Shown: in pieces, positions 16,484 to 22,312 of the stretch
How the letters are laid out: each line of letters begins with the position of its first letter
Position numbering within the stretch: position 1 is the first letter of the stretch
Origin: Methanomassiliicoccaceae archaeon
GTDB lineage: Archaea; Thermoplasmatota; Thermoplasmata; Methanomassiliicoccales; Methanomethylophilaceae
Reading direction: 5' to 3'
DNA: 22,312 bases
NCBI GenBank assembly: GCA_016282555.1
Contig: JAEEKU010000142.1
Coordinates: 1 to 22,312, forward strand
Translations under genes and position numbers: made by a program
The notes under the pieces: model-generated
The model's input: the letters and a program-made list of their open reading frames with translations, nothing else
Database searches by the model: none
Told to the model about the DNA's origin: nothing

Positions 16484-17605
16484 ATGAAGACTTCTGACAG
16501 AATCAATTCGGTACCGATGTCCGGGATCCGGAAAATGTTCGATCTCGCCGGACCGGATTCCGTAAACCTCGGGCTGGGAGAACCGGATCTGGATCCTCCC
16601 CGGGAAGCCGTGGAAGGCATGAACGCCGCCGCGTCGGCGGGAAGGAACAAATACGGCCCCACCGCCGGGATCCCGGAACTCAGGGAAGCGGTCGCGGAAA
16701 GATATTCCAGATACGGGAAATTATCCGCTTCGAACATCATGATCACTCCCAGCGGATCCTCCGGACTGCTGGAAATCGCGGAAACTTTCATCAATCCGGG
16801 AGACGAGGTTCTCATCCCCGGCCCGGGATTCGTCATTTACGGGCCCCACGCCCAGCTCTGCGGAGGAAAAGGAATCGAATACAGGCTCACCGACGGGGAT
16901 TTCCAGCCGGATACGGACAGCATCCAGGATCTGATAACCCCTGCGACCAGAGCTCTGATCGTGAACACCCCCTCCAATCCCACCGGGGGAGTCCTTTCCG
17001 AAGAATCCAAAAAAGCTCTGCTGGATCTGGCTGAGGACAAAGATTTTCTGATCATATCCGACGAGGTATACGATTCGTTCGTCTACGAGGGAAAGCACGT
17101 ATCTTTCATGGACCGTCTGGACAGAGCAGTGGTCTCCAACGGATTCTCCAAAATGATGGCGGTGACCGGATGGAGAATGGGATTCGTCTGCGCCGGAGAG
17201 GACGTCATGGGAGATCTGATCAAAATGCAGTACCACGTGTGCGCCAGCCCCAATATGCCTGCCCAGTACGGGATACTGAATGCTCTTCCGGGCATAGACG
17301 GATATCTGGAAAACGCCCGCAGGATATACAGAACGAGACGCGATCTCATCGTTTCCAGGATTAACGAAATTCCGGGCATGAACATCGTCCCGCCCAAAGG
17401 AGCGTTTTACGCGTTCCCGTCGTACGATCAGAACATTTCTTCGGCGGATCTCGCCTCGGAGCTCGCTAAATCAGGTCTTATATGCACCCCCGGATCCGCC
17501 TTCGGAAAATACGGGGAAAAACACCTGAGATTCTCTTACGCGGCCTCGGAGGAAAAGATCGAAAAGGGAACGGATATATTGAGAAACGTGATGGCCCGGC
17601 TGTGA
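16484..17605 (+). CDS. pyridoxal-phosphate aminotransferase, class I/II
   Basis: This fold-type I aminotransferase has 373 residues. The PLP lysine is in NGFSKMMAVTGWR (Lys223 from this start). Other cofactor contacts are NTPSNP (Asn165), SDEVY (Asp193 and Tyr196), and the substrate-carboxylate Arg349 in HLRFSYA. The sequence is closest in style to archaeal aspartate or aromatic aminotransferases (the AspC/AspB-like group), but donor and acceptor cannot be decided by eye. The start at 16484 fits both the family's N-terminus (SDRINSVPMSGIRK) and a TATA element 27 bases upstream; an in-frame ATG at 16442 would add 14 unconserved-looking residues. It is followed after four bases by the 188-residue gene, so it probably heads an operon with mevalonate kinase. 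Confidence 0.92.
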   Translation: MKTSDRINSVPMSGIRKMFDLAGPDSVNLGLGEPDLDPPREAVEGMNAAASAGRNKYGPTAGIPELREAVAERYSRYGKLSASNIMITPSGSSGLLEIAETFINPGDEVLIPGPGFVIYGPHAQLCGGKGIEYRLTDGDFQPDTDSIQDLITPATRALIVNTPSNPTGGVLSEESKKALLDLAEDKDFLIISDEVYDSFVYEGKHVSFMDRLDRAVVSNGFSKMMAVTGWRMGFVCAGEDVMGDLIKMQYHVCASPNMPAQYGILNALPGIDGYLENARRIYRTRRDLIVSRINEIPGMNIVPPKGAFYAFPSYDQNISSADLASELAKSGLICTPGSAFGKYGEKHLRFSYAASEEKIEKGTDILRNVMARL

Positions 17606-17609
17606 TTGC

Positions 17610-18176
17610 ATGACTGACGAGACAGATCCCAACGCGGGCCTCTTCGGAAGAGACGAACCGGAACTCAGCCCGGAAGAATACCACGAACTCATGGTTTTCG
17701 GCAAAAACCCCAACAGGGTTTCGGCGATGGAAGCGCTGTTCGGAAAGGAACTGCTGGAATCGGTTGCCGGAAACAAACAGATTCCCGAATCCGCAAAGGC
17801 GGAAACCGTGTTCAAACTGACCGCCAACAGCGTTCTGGACATGATAATGGATTCCCTCTCCCCGGAATCGGCCGAAGAAGTGGCTGAATGCATCAACGGC
17901 TACATAGGAGTGGGCCTGGTCAACAAGAAATTCGGAGTGGATCTTTACAAAGAACTCTTCGCCGAGCTCGGGAAAGTCGAAAAAAGCGAAAGCGAAACCG
18001 ACGAGGATTACGACAGAAGGATCGACGATCTCTCCGAGCAGTGGTGGCAGGTGCCCCAGCCGCTTCTGAACAAAAGAAACCCCTCCGACGCGATCCGCGA
18101 AGAACTGAACAGATACGGATTGGAAGACCGATGTCCAGGAGATGGCATTCAGCATCCGCTCCCGGAAAATTCGTAA
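17610..18176 (+). CDS. conserved-looking protein of unknown function
   Basis: I do not recognise this 188-residue protein. It is acidic and predicted helical, with no signal peptide, membrane segment, Cys cluster or nucleotide-binding loop. Residues 60-125 (AKAETVFKLTANSVLDMIMD onward) look like a globular helical core. A charged linker (KVEKSESETDEDYDRR) and a Trp-containing tail (EQWWQVPQPLL) follow. It starts four bases after the aminotransferase stop. Its 3' end overlaps the mevalonate kinase gene by 46 bases in another frame. The tight fit argues that it is a real operon member, and its function may relate to either neighbour, but nothing in the sequence tells which. The last 14 residues lie in the overlap and may be unconstrained. 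Confidence 0.75.
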   Translation: MTDETDPNAGLFGRDEPELSPEEYHELMVFGKNPNRVSAMEALFGKELLESVAGNKQIPESAKAETVFKLTANSVLDMIMDSLSPESAEEVAECINGYIGVGLVNKKFGVDLYKELFAELGKVEKSESETDEDYDRRIDDLSEQWWQVPQPLLNKRNPSDAIREELNRYGLEDRCPGDGIQHPLPENS

Positions 18177-19108
18177 TTCTCGGAGAGCATTCCGTCGTTT
18201 ACGGAAAGCCGGCCGTGGTTCTCGCCGCCGACTGCAGGATAACATGCAGCGTGCGCAGGAGCAGACGCAATACCCTCAACGGAGAGCCGATAGAGTTCGC
18301 CAGACAGCCTCTCCTGCGCTATCTGACCAGAAACCTCAGGCATGCCGCCGATTTCATGACCAGCAGCGATATTCCGGCCGGAGCCGGACTGGGATCCTCC
18401 GCCGCCCTCTCCGCCGCCATGGCCCTGGCCATCGGAAGCATGGAAGGAACGGATCCCGGCGAAAGACAGCTGGTGGACGAAGCGTACAACGCGGAGCTTT
18501 CCCTTCAGGGAAGCGGAAGCCCTATGGACGCCTCCGCCTGCGTGCACGGAAAAGGAATCGGCGTGAATCTTCCCGGAACCGAAGACAGGAAGCTGTGGAG
18601 AATCTCCAGAAACGGAAACGTCTGGAACGTCTCGGACATAGACGTTCCCGAAATGACGTTCGTAGTGGGAAATACCGGAGTGAAAGCCCCCACCGGACCC
18701 CAGGTCGACAAGGTCAGGCGCTTCGTGAGCCGCAGCAATTTCGCCATGGAGATGATCGAGGAGATCGGAAACGTCACGCTTTCCGGCTACGAGGCTCTGA
18801 AGAAAAACGACGTAGAAACCCTTGGGAGAATGATGCTGATAGATCATAAGCTTCTTTCCATCCTCGGAGTCTCCTGCAGGGAACTGAACAAGCTCGTCAA
18901 CGCCGCTCTCCCGTTTTCATACGGCGCCAAACTCACCGGATCGGGAGGCGGGGGATGCATGATCGCCCTTACCGATCAGCCCGAGAGGGTTTCCTCCGCG
19001 ATAACGTCGAGGGGAGGGACCGCCTACATAATGAAAACCGGGACTCCCGGCGCGAAAATAGAAGAATGCATGCCGGACGGCCCCCTGTTCGACATTCCGG
19101 TATTCTGA
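18131..19108 (+). CDS. mvk: mevalonate kinase
   Basis: This GHMP-family kinase phosphorylates mevalonate at the 5 position in the pathway to isoprenoids, the basis of archaeal membrane lipids. It has 325 residues. The N-terminal motif PGKFVILGEHSVVYGKPAV (residues 11-29) is typical of mevalonate kinase. The ATP loop is GAGLGSSAALS at 84-94, the catalytic Asp is in SPMDAS (Asp133), and the third GHMP motif is KLTGSGGGGC at 267-276. The ATG at 18131 was chosen because the protein then begins like its family; upstream codons in the same frame lie inside the preceding gene and look non-native. The start overlaps that gene by 46 bases. A purine stretch (GGAAGA) sits about 6 bases before the ATG. 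Confidence 0.93.
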   Translation: MSRRWHSASAPGKFVILGEHSVVYGKPAVVLAADCRITCSVRRSRRNTLNGEPIEFARQPLLRYLTRNLRHAADFMTSSDIPAGAGLGSSAALSAAMALAIGSMEGTDPGERQLVDEAYNAELSLQGSGSPMDASACVHGKGIGVNLPGTEDRKLWRISRNGNVWNVSDIDVPEMTFVVGNTGVKAPTGPQVDKVRRFVSRSNFAMEMIEEIGNVTLSGYEALKKNDVETLGRMMLIDHKLLSILGVSCRELNKLVNAALPFSYGAKLTGSGGGGCMIALTDQPERVSSAITSRGGTAYIMKTGTPGAKIEECMPDGPLFDIPVF

Positions 19109-19126
19109 CCGGCAGGAGCCTCCGCC

Positions 19127-20035
19127 ATGGATCTCCGCGGCGCAGCATCCGATCTCCGCGTCTGGATAGCCGGCGCTCTGATCCTGGCCCTTCTGTCCGG
19201 CACGATCGATGCCCCGTTCTCGTCCCTCATAGTGATCGCCCTCATGATCCAGATGGCCCTCTCCATGGACGGGCTGAGGCTCTCCCCGGGGGATCTGGCG
19301 GAGAATAAACGCGCCGCGATCCGGTCGCTGGTCATGTGCTACGTGATAAACACGGCGGTGACGCTGGGGATAGGTTCGGTTTTTCTTTTCGGTTATGAGG
19401 CGATGTGGCACGGATGGGTGCTGCTCGCGTCGATGCCCTGCGCCATATCCGTCGTGACCGCGGCCATTCTGGTAAAAGGAGATCTGAACGCCGCGGTTAT
19501 AGCGGTCGCGGCCACATACATAGCGGGTCTCCTGCTGACGCCTCTGATTTCTTTCATTTTTCTGGGAAACGCGGTCAGTCCGGCCGAGATTTTCAAATAT
19601 ATCATTCTTTTCATCGCGATCCCCGCCGCCGCGTCCGTTCCCCTCGGAAAGCTGCATCTGAGCAGAAACGTCAAGGTTCCCGTCATAAACTTCATGATGG
19701 CCCTTATCCTGTTTCTGTCGGTCAACTCCAACCGCGGATACATCATCGCTTATCCGCTCGCCATAGCGGCGGTCCTCATCGCCGCAGCGGCCAGACTGGG
19801 GCTGCTGTCGGTCATATCGAAGAAACTCAACAGGATAGCGGGAATAGAAGGCCGCTCCTCGGCAGTTTATCTGGTTATGTGCGTATGGAAGAACACCGGC
19901 CTCTCGATATCGATGTGCATGGTGCTTCTGGCGAATACTCCCGAATCGGTTATCCCGTGCTTCGTCTGCATGATCATAGAATCTCTGTGGTTCTCGATCG
20001 TGACGAGGGATGCGCAGCCGGATCACTCGAAATAA
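19127..20035 (+). CDS. bile acid:sodium symporter family (BASS) membrane protein
   Basis: This 302-residue hydrophobic protein has about nine or ten membrane helices. It matches the BASS/SBF fold by pattern: LMIQMALSMDGLRLSPGDL near residues 39-57 corresponds to the family's first glycine/methionine motif. SMPCAISVVTAAILVKGD near 102-119 matches the crossing-helix motif that ends in a conserved GD. VWKNTGLSISM in the last third matches the second crossover. Members move organic anions with sodium; in archaea the substrates are unknown. A CAGGAG motif lies 10-15 bases before the ATG. It follows mevalonate kinase after 18 bases, so it is probably the last gene of that operon. Its last 13 bases overlap the convergent chorismate mutase gene. 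The link to isoprenoid metabolism is positional only. Confidence 0.8.
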   Translation: MDLRGAASDLRVWIAGALILALLSGTIDAPFSSLIVIALMIQMALSMDGLRLSPGDLAENKRAAIRSLVMCYVINTAVTLGIGSVFLFGYEAMWHGWVLLASMPCAISVVTAAILVKGDLNAAVIAVAATYIAGLLLTPLISFIFLGNAVSPAEIFKYIILFIAIPAAASVPLGKLHLSRNVKVPVINFMMALILFLSVNSNRGYIIAYPLAIAAVLIAAAARLGLLSVISKKLNRIAGIEGRSSAVYLVMCVWKNTGLSISMCMVLLANTPESVIPCFVCMIIESLWFSIVTRDAQPDHSK

Positions 20036-20304
20036 TGCTTCTGGCGCTCTTTCGAGATGTTCAGTATGACTTCCGCTATCTGTCTGGCTTCGTCCTCGGA
20101 AAGACTGACCTCTTCGCAGAGCTCGTGATATCTGCGGATTACCTCTTTCTCCTTGGATTCGTCCCAGTAGTTCTGGGAAGTCCTTCTTTTCGCTTTGGCG
20201 AGTTCGTCCGCGATTTCCATACGGGTCGCTATCAAATCTATGATATCCTCGTCGATGTCCTCTATCTGCTTTCTCAGTTCATCCGTATCTGGCGAATCAG
20301 ACAT
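20023..20304 (-). CDS. aroQ: chorismate mutase, AroQ type
   Basis: This stand-alone 93-residue all-helical chorismate mutase converts chorismate to prephenate for phenylalanine and tyrosine. Numbering happens to match the E. coli P-protein domain, and the active-site residues line up: Arg11, Arg28, Lys39, Asp48, Glu52, Ser84 and Gln88. The exception is position 51, which is Lys instead of the usual Arg. The length is normal for monofunctional AroQ. It is transcribed alone from a TATA box upstream of the ATG, with a short leader carrying AGGT. It overlaps the convergent membrane-protein gene by 13 bases and diverges from an ACT-domain regulator gene across 172 bases. Confidence 0.93.
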   Translation of the reverse strand: MSDSPDTDELRKQIEDIDEDIIDLIATRMEIADELAKAKRRTSQNYWDESKEKEVIRRYHELCEEVSLSEDEARQIAEVILNISKERQKHYFE

Positions 20305-20334
20305 AAAAACCTGTATGCTCCACGGCGGTATACT

Positions 20335-20342
20335 ATATTAAA
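20335..20342 (-). promoter_or_regulatory. TATA box of the chorismate mutase gene
   Basis: On the minus strand TTTAATAT runs 20342 to 20335. Transcription should start near 20315, leaving a leader of about 10 bases with AGGT ahead of the ATG at 20304. Confidence 0.5.
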
Positions 20343-20448
20343 AGTTGCACGGCGGTTTTTCACTTGAAGAGCCATATGAACGATCCGTTTTTTTCTGTAC
20401 AAAAACAGGCTGACAGAATTACAGCGTTCCAAATAACGACCGCAACAA

Positions 20449-20455
20449 TTTAAAG
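20449..20455 (+). promoter_or_regulatory. TATA box of the ACT-domain regulator gene
   Basis: TTTAAAG at 20449-20455 follows GCAACAA, a plausible TFB recognition element. Its first T is 28 bases from the ATG at 20477, so the mRNA is probably leaderless. No Shine-Dalgarno motif is present. Confidence 0.55.
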
Positions 20456-20476
20456 AGCGCCCGCCGATAGAACAGC

Positions 20477-21016
20477 ATGGACAGTCTGAACGAGTATTTC
20501 GAAGGTTACCCGTCGCAGTTAAAAGTCGCAAACCTTCTGTTCGCTCGCGGAATAAAAGTGATAGGAGGCAAGGCATACTGCGGTGAAATAGAGCAGACAG
20601 ACTCGGCTATTGGCCGCGCCGCCGACGTCGACAGAAGAGTGGTGCACGCCACGCTCGCCAGAATTTCGTCCGTTCCCGAACTGGACACGATCTTCTCCAA
20701 ACTGGAATGCATGCTGTCCATGGAGTATATAGCTCCGGAAATAGGGTGCTCGTCCCTCACGATAGAGCCCACGGACGCCAAAATGTCCGGGATACTGTCG
20801 GGAGTGATGAACATCATCTACAAACACGGTCTTTCCGTCCGCCAGGCGATGGTCGACGATAAAGGAAAAAGGGAAGATTCCGTCCTGACGGTCGTCATAG
20901 ACGGATCCCTCCCTCCCGGACTGATTACCGAACTGGAATCGTGCCGCGGAGTGTCCAGAATCATACTGAACGTAAAAAGCAAAACCGATCAGACGAACCT
21001 GACGGCTGTGCCGTAA
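20477..21016 (+). CDS. ACT-domain regulator of amino-acid metabolism (COG2150-like)
   Basis: This 179-residue protein resembles the archaeal COG2150 family, annotated as predicted regulators of amino-acid metabolism. Residues 1-60 form a helix-turn-helix-like region containing GEIEQTDSAIGRAADVDRRVVHATL, here cited as its key parts IGRAA and VDRRVV. Residues 95-170 form an ACT-type ligand-binding domain with MSGILSGVMNIIYKHGLSVR and LTVVIDGSLPPGLI. The family typically has one HTH-like and one ACT-like region of about this length. A role in sensing an amino acid and binding DNA is inferred from the family, not shown. It is divergent to chorismate mutase, an attractive but unproven target. Its 3' end overlaps the convergent YbjQ-family gene by 28 bases. 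Confidence 0.85.
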   Translation: MDSLNEYFEGYPSQLKVANLLFARGIKVIGGKAYCGEIEQTDSAIGRAADVDRRVVHATLARISSVPELDTIFSKLECMLSMEYIAPEIGCSSLTIEPTDAKMSGILSGVMNIIYKHGLSVRQAMVDDKGKREDSVLTVVIDGSLPPGLITELESCRGVSRIILNVKSKTDQTNLTAVP

Positions 21017-21300
21017 GCGATCATCTCGGCGGCACCCTGCATAACCGAAGATGTTGAAAACCTGACGTTGAGGACGGCGTCCGCTTTGAGCGATTCAGCC
21101 TCCTCAACCATTCTCTGAGTCGCGATCTGGCGGGATTCGTTCAGCATTTTGGTATATGTTTCCAGTTCTCCCCCGACGAGGGATTTCAGCCCCTGGGTGA
21201 AGTCGCGCCCGATATTCTTGGTCTGTATGCAGTTTCCCTTTACGATTCCGAGAATTTCGAACTCTTTATGAGGAATTGATTCAGTGGTCGTAAGTATCAT
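20989..21300 (-). CDS. YbjQ/UPF0145 family protein
   Basis: This 103-residue protein matches the YbjQ (UPF0145) family, small oligomeric beta-rich proteins often labelled heavy-metal-binding though without firm function. Family marks are the opening ILTTTE, the GIVKGN motif near residue 18, the helix with ESRQIATQRMVEEAESLKADAV, and the closing AYGTAVRF. The length is standard. The TATA box on the minus strand is at 21339-21332, and the leader carries AGGTG 6 bases before the ATG, so this gene uses normal ribosome binding. It converges on and overlaps the ACT-domain gene by 28 bases. Confidence 0.9.
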   Translation of the reverse strand: MILTTTESIPHKEFEILGIVKGNCIQTKNIGRDFTQGLKSLVGGELETYTKMLNESRQIATQRMVEEAESLKADAVLNVRFSTSSVMQGAAEMIAYGTAVRFV

Positions 21301-21331
21301 AAAAACACCTGAAACTCATAAAAATGAAACC

Positions 21332-21339
21332 GTATAAAA
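21332..21339 (-). promoter_or_regulatory. TATA box of the YbjQ-family gene
   Basis: On the minus strand TTTTATAC runs 21339 to 21332, placing the start of transcription near 21312 and giving a leader of about 12 bases with AGGTG. It abuts the oppositely directed TATA box at 21342-21350. Confidence 0.55.
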
Positions 21340-21341
21340 AA

Positions 21342-21350
21342 TTTAATATG
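21342..21350 (+). promoter_or_regulatory. TATA box of the B12-domain-like gene
   Basis: TTTAATATG at 21342-21350 lies 31 bases before the ATG at 21373, predicting a leader of only a few bases or none. It lies two bases from the opposite-strand TATA box. Confidence 0.5.
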
Positions 21351-21372
21351 ACGCGCTCAGTCCTTCCCTCCG

Positions 21373-21876
21373 ATGGATCCCGCAGTAAAACGCGTTCTGG
21401 AAGAATACCGCCGCAAAGATATGCCGGTAGGAATTTTTATGAAATCTCTGCGGGAAGCGGTGAATTCGGCCGGAATTTCGATTATAGACAAGAGCCTCGG
21501 CAAGGCCGTAGCGGCCGGAAGGGGGCGCCACACGGGAGGCCGCGATCTCATGACGGTTCTTCTCCGCGCATACGGCTTCGAAACCCGGCCGCTGAGGGAA
21601 TACTGCACTGCTGAAGAGATCGCCGGGGCCTGCTCCGATCCGGACGTTGCTGTCCTGTGCCTCTCTTTCCAGACCACTTACGATCTTCCGGACCTGAAAA
21701 CGATAACCGGACTGCTCGCAGAACGCGGAATCAGGGACAGAATCGTGCTGAGCGCGGGAGGAACCGCCGTAAGCGAGAGAATCGCCTTGGAAGCCGGGTG
21801 CGACGTGTTCAGGATGACTGCCCTTGAAACCGCCGAAGCCGTCGAAAAAGAGGTCAGAAGAAGAAAGAGCGCATAA
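21373..21876 (+). CDS. B12-binding-domain-like protein with incomplete DxHxxG motif
   Basis: This 167-residue protein resembles the Rossmann-type cobalamin-binding domain of corrinoid proteins. The first strand and loop read GRGRHTGGRDL at 49-59, where DxHxxG becomes GxHxxG: His53 and Gly56 are kept, Asp is replaced by Gly51. LRAYGFET at 64-71, LCLSFQTTYD at 95-104 and LSAGGTAVS at 126-134 match the later strands and the conserved Ser and GG of the family. AGCDVFRMTALETAEAVEKEV ends the fold. The N-terminal 45 residues are too short for the usual four-helix cap. It may still bind a corrinoid through His53, or be a regulatory relative. No methyltransferase gene is adjacent in the window. Confidence 0.7.
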   Translation: MDPAVKRVLEEYRRKDMPVGIFMKSLREAVNSAGISIIDKSLGKAVAAGRGRHTGGRDLMTVLLRAYGFETRPLREYCTAEEIAGACSDPDVAVLCLSFQTTYDLPDLKTITGLLAERGIRDRIVLSAGGTAVSERIALEAGCDVFRMTALETAEAVEKEVRRRKSA

Positions 21877-21943
21877 TAACAAATGCTTTCGCTCCGACAG
21901 TCCTTCAACACAGGAAACGCCCGCTCCGGAGCCCGGCGAAAAT

Positions 21944-21951
21944 ATTTTTAT
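21944..21951 (+). promoter_or_regulatory. promoter of the RNase P RNA gene
   Basis: CGAAA followed by an AT-rich TATA element around 21942-21951 fits a TFB/TBP site. A start of transcription 25-27 bases downstream falls near 21970, which agrees with the 5' strand of the predicted first helix of the RNA. Confidence 0.55.
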
Positions 21952-21969
21952 CTGCAGAGGCTACGCCGG

Positions 21970-22275
21970 TACGTCAGGAGATGGAGGACGGCTGACGGTA
22001 GGTCTTTCGACCGGCTGAGGAAGTTCCCCCCTCCCAGGGCAAGGTGGACCGGGGCAATCCGGTACGGCGAGAGCCGTGGCAAGGGCTCAGAAACGACACA
22101 GATCCGGTAAAAGGATGATCTGCTCGGCAGTGACATTCCCGGATATATGGTGAAACGGCGACTCCCCACCGGAGCAAGTTCATACAGCCGGGATGAACGG
22201 CCCGCGACCGGCGGGTAGAACGCATAGTTGAATGTCGTCTGAAACAGAAGGGGGGCTACTACCACCATCTGACAG
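21970..22275 (+). ncRNA. rnpB: RNase P RNA
   Basis: This is the catalytic RNA of ribonuclease P, which removes 5' leaders from tRNA precursors. Conserved elements occur in the right order: GAGGAAGTTCCCCC at 22017 (CR-I, 5' strand of P4), CTCAGAAACGACAC near 22086 (CR-II), GGTGAAACGG at 22149 with GAGCAAGTTCA at 22172 (CR-III), GCGGGTAGAACGC near 22211 (CR-IV), and ACAGAAGGGGGCTAC near 22242 (CR-V, 3' strand of P4). Helix P1 can form from GTCAG...ATGG (21973-21984) and CCATCTGAC (22265-22273). About 305 bases is typical for archaeal type A. The ends are estimates. CR-I and CR-V differ slightly from the usual GAGGAAAGUCC and GGCUUA. No T-rich terminator is evident after it. Confidence 0.92.
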
Positions 22276-22312
22276 AAAATCAATAATAATTATGATCTGA
22301 CTACCCCTCGTA

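Noticed and set aside
17888..18130. An upstream extension of mevalonate kinase by 81 codons
   Set aside because: The extension lies in another frame of the 188-residue gene, is full of Arg and His, and resembles no mevalonate kinase N-terminus. The ATG at 18131 gives the normal start.
18131..19108. Mevalonate-3-kinase of the Thermoplasma-type pathway
   Set aside because: The motif PGKFVILGEHSVVYG and the intact ATP loop match ordinary mevalonate kinase; mevalonate-3-kinase resembles diphosphomevalonate decarboxylase instead.
22276..22312. An AT-rich patch that may be a promoter for a gene beyond the right edge
   Set aside because: AATAATAATTATGATC is suggestive, but no gene start is visible in the remaining bases to anchor it.

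Overview
The window is archaeal chromosome. The evidence is both subunits of DNA topoisomerase VI, an archaeal-type mevalonate kinase, an ACT-domain regulator known from methanogens, an archaeal-type RNase P RNA, and TATA-box promoters 25-30 bases upstream of start codons, several of which look leaderless. By eye the GC content is a little over 50%. All 17 complete genes stop with TGA (10) or TAA (7) and none with TAG. Together with the ABC transporter style and the Sel1-repeat proteins, this points to Thermoplasmatota, most likely Methanomassiliicoccales (methyl-reducing methanogens that use TAG for pyrrolysine). That assignment is inference: no methanogenesis gene lies in the window.

Layout. 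(1) Bases 1-6505, minus strand, look like a cell-surface or polysaccharide block. It reads a 931-residue fusion of Sel1 repeats, a beta-rich region and an asparagine-synthetase-like domain, then a 610-residue Sel1-repeat protein with its own promoter, then a tandem family 2 glycosyltransferase that overlaps it and runs off the left edge. (2) Bases 6637-7743, plus strand, encode a membrane protein with three C-terminal zinc ribbons. (3) Bases 7775-13146, minus strand, form a complete FecBCD/BtuCDF-type ABC importer operon: a large membrane-anchored binding protein with a built-in dockerin, two permeases and an ATPase. (4) Bases 13309-16423, plus strand, are top6B-top6A. (5) Bases 16484-20035, plus strand, hold an aminotransferase, an unrecognised 188-residue protein, mevalonate kinase and a bile-acid/sodium-symporter-family membrane protein. 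(6) Bases 20023-21876 are compact small genes in alternating orientation: chorismate mutase (-), ACT-domain regulator (+), YbjQ-family protein (-) and a B12-domain-like protein (+). Two convergent pairs overlap at their 3' ends and two divergent pairs share promoter regions. (7) Bases ~21970-22275 encode RNase P RNA.

Cooperation. Region 3 is one transport machine, probably for iron chelates, corrinoids or another metal complex. Top6A and Top6B form the A2B2 topoisomerase. Mevalonate kinase feeds isoprenoid lipid synthesis. Chorismate mutase, the aminotransferase and the ACT regulator all touch amino-acid metabolism but are not one operon. The least explained parts are the Sel1/asparagine-synthetase/glycosyltransferase block, the multi-domain binding protein, the B12-like protein lacking the canonical Asp, and the 188-residue protein embedded before mevalonate kinase. 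No stretch over 300 bases lacks a gene; the longest protein-free stretch (21877-22312) contains RNase P RNA.
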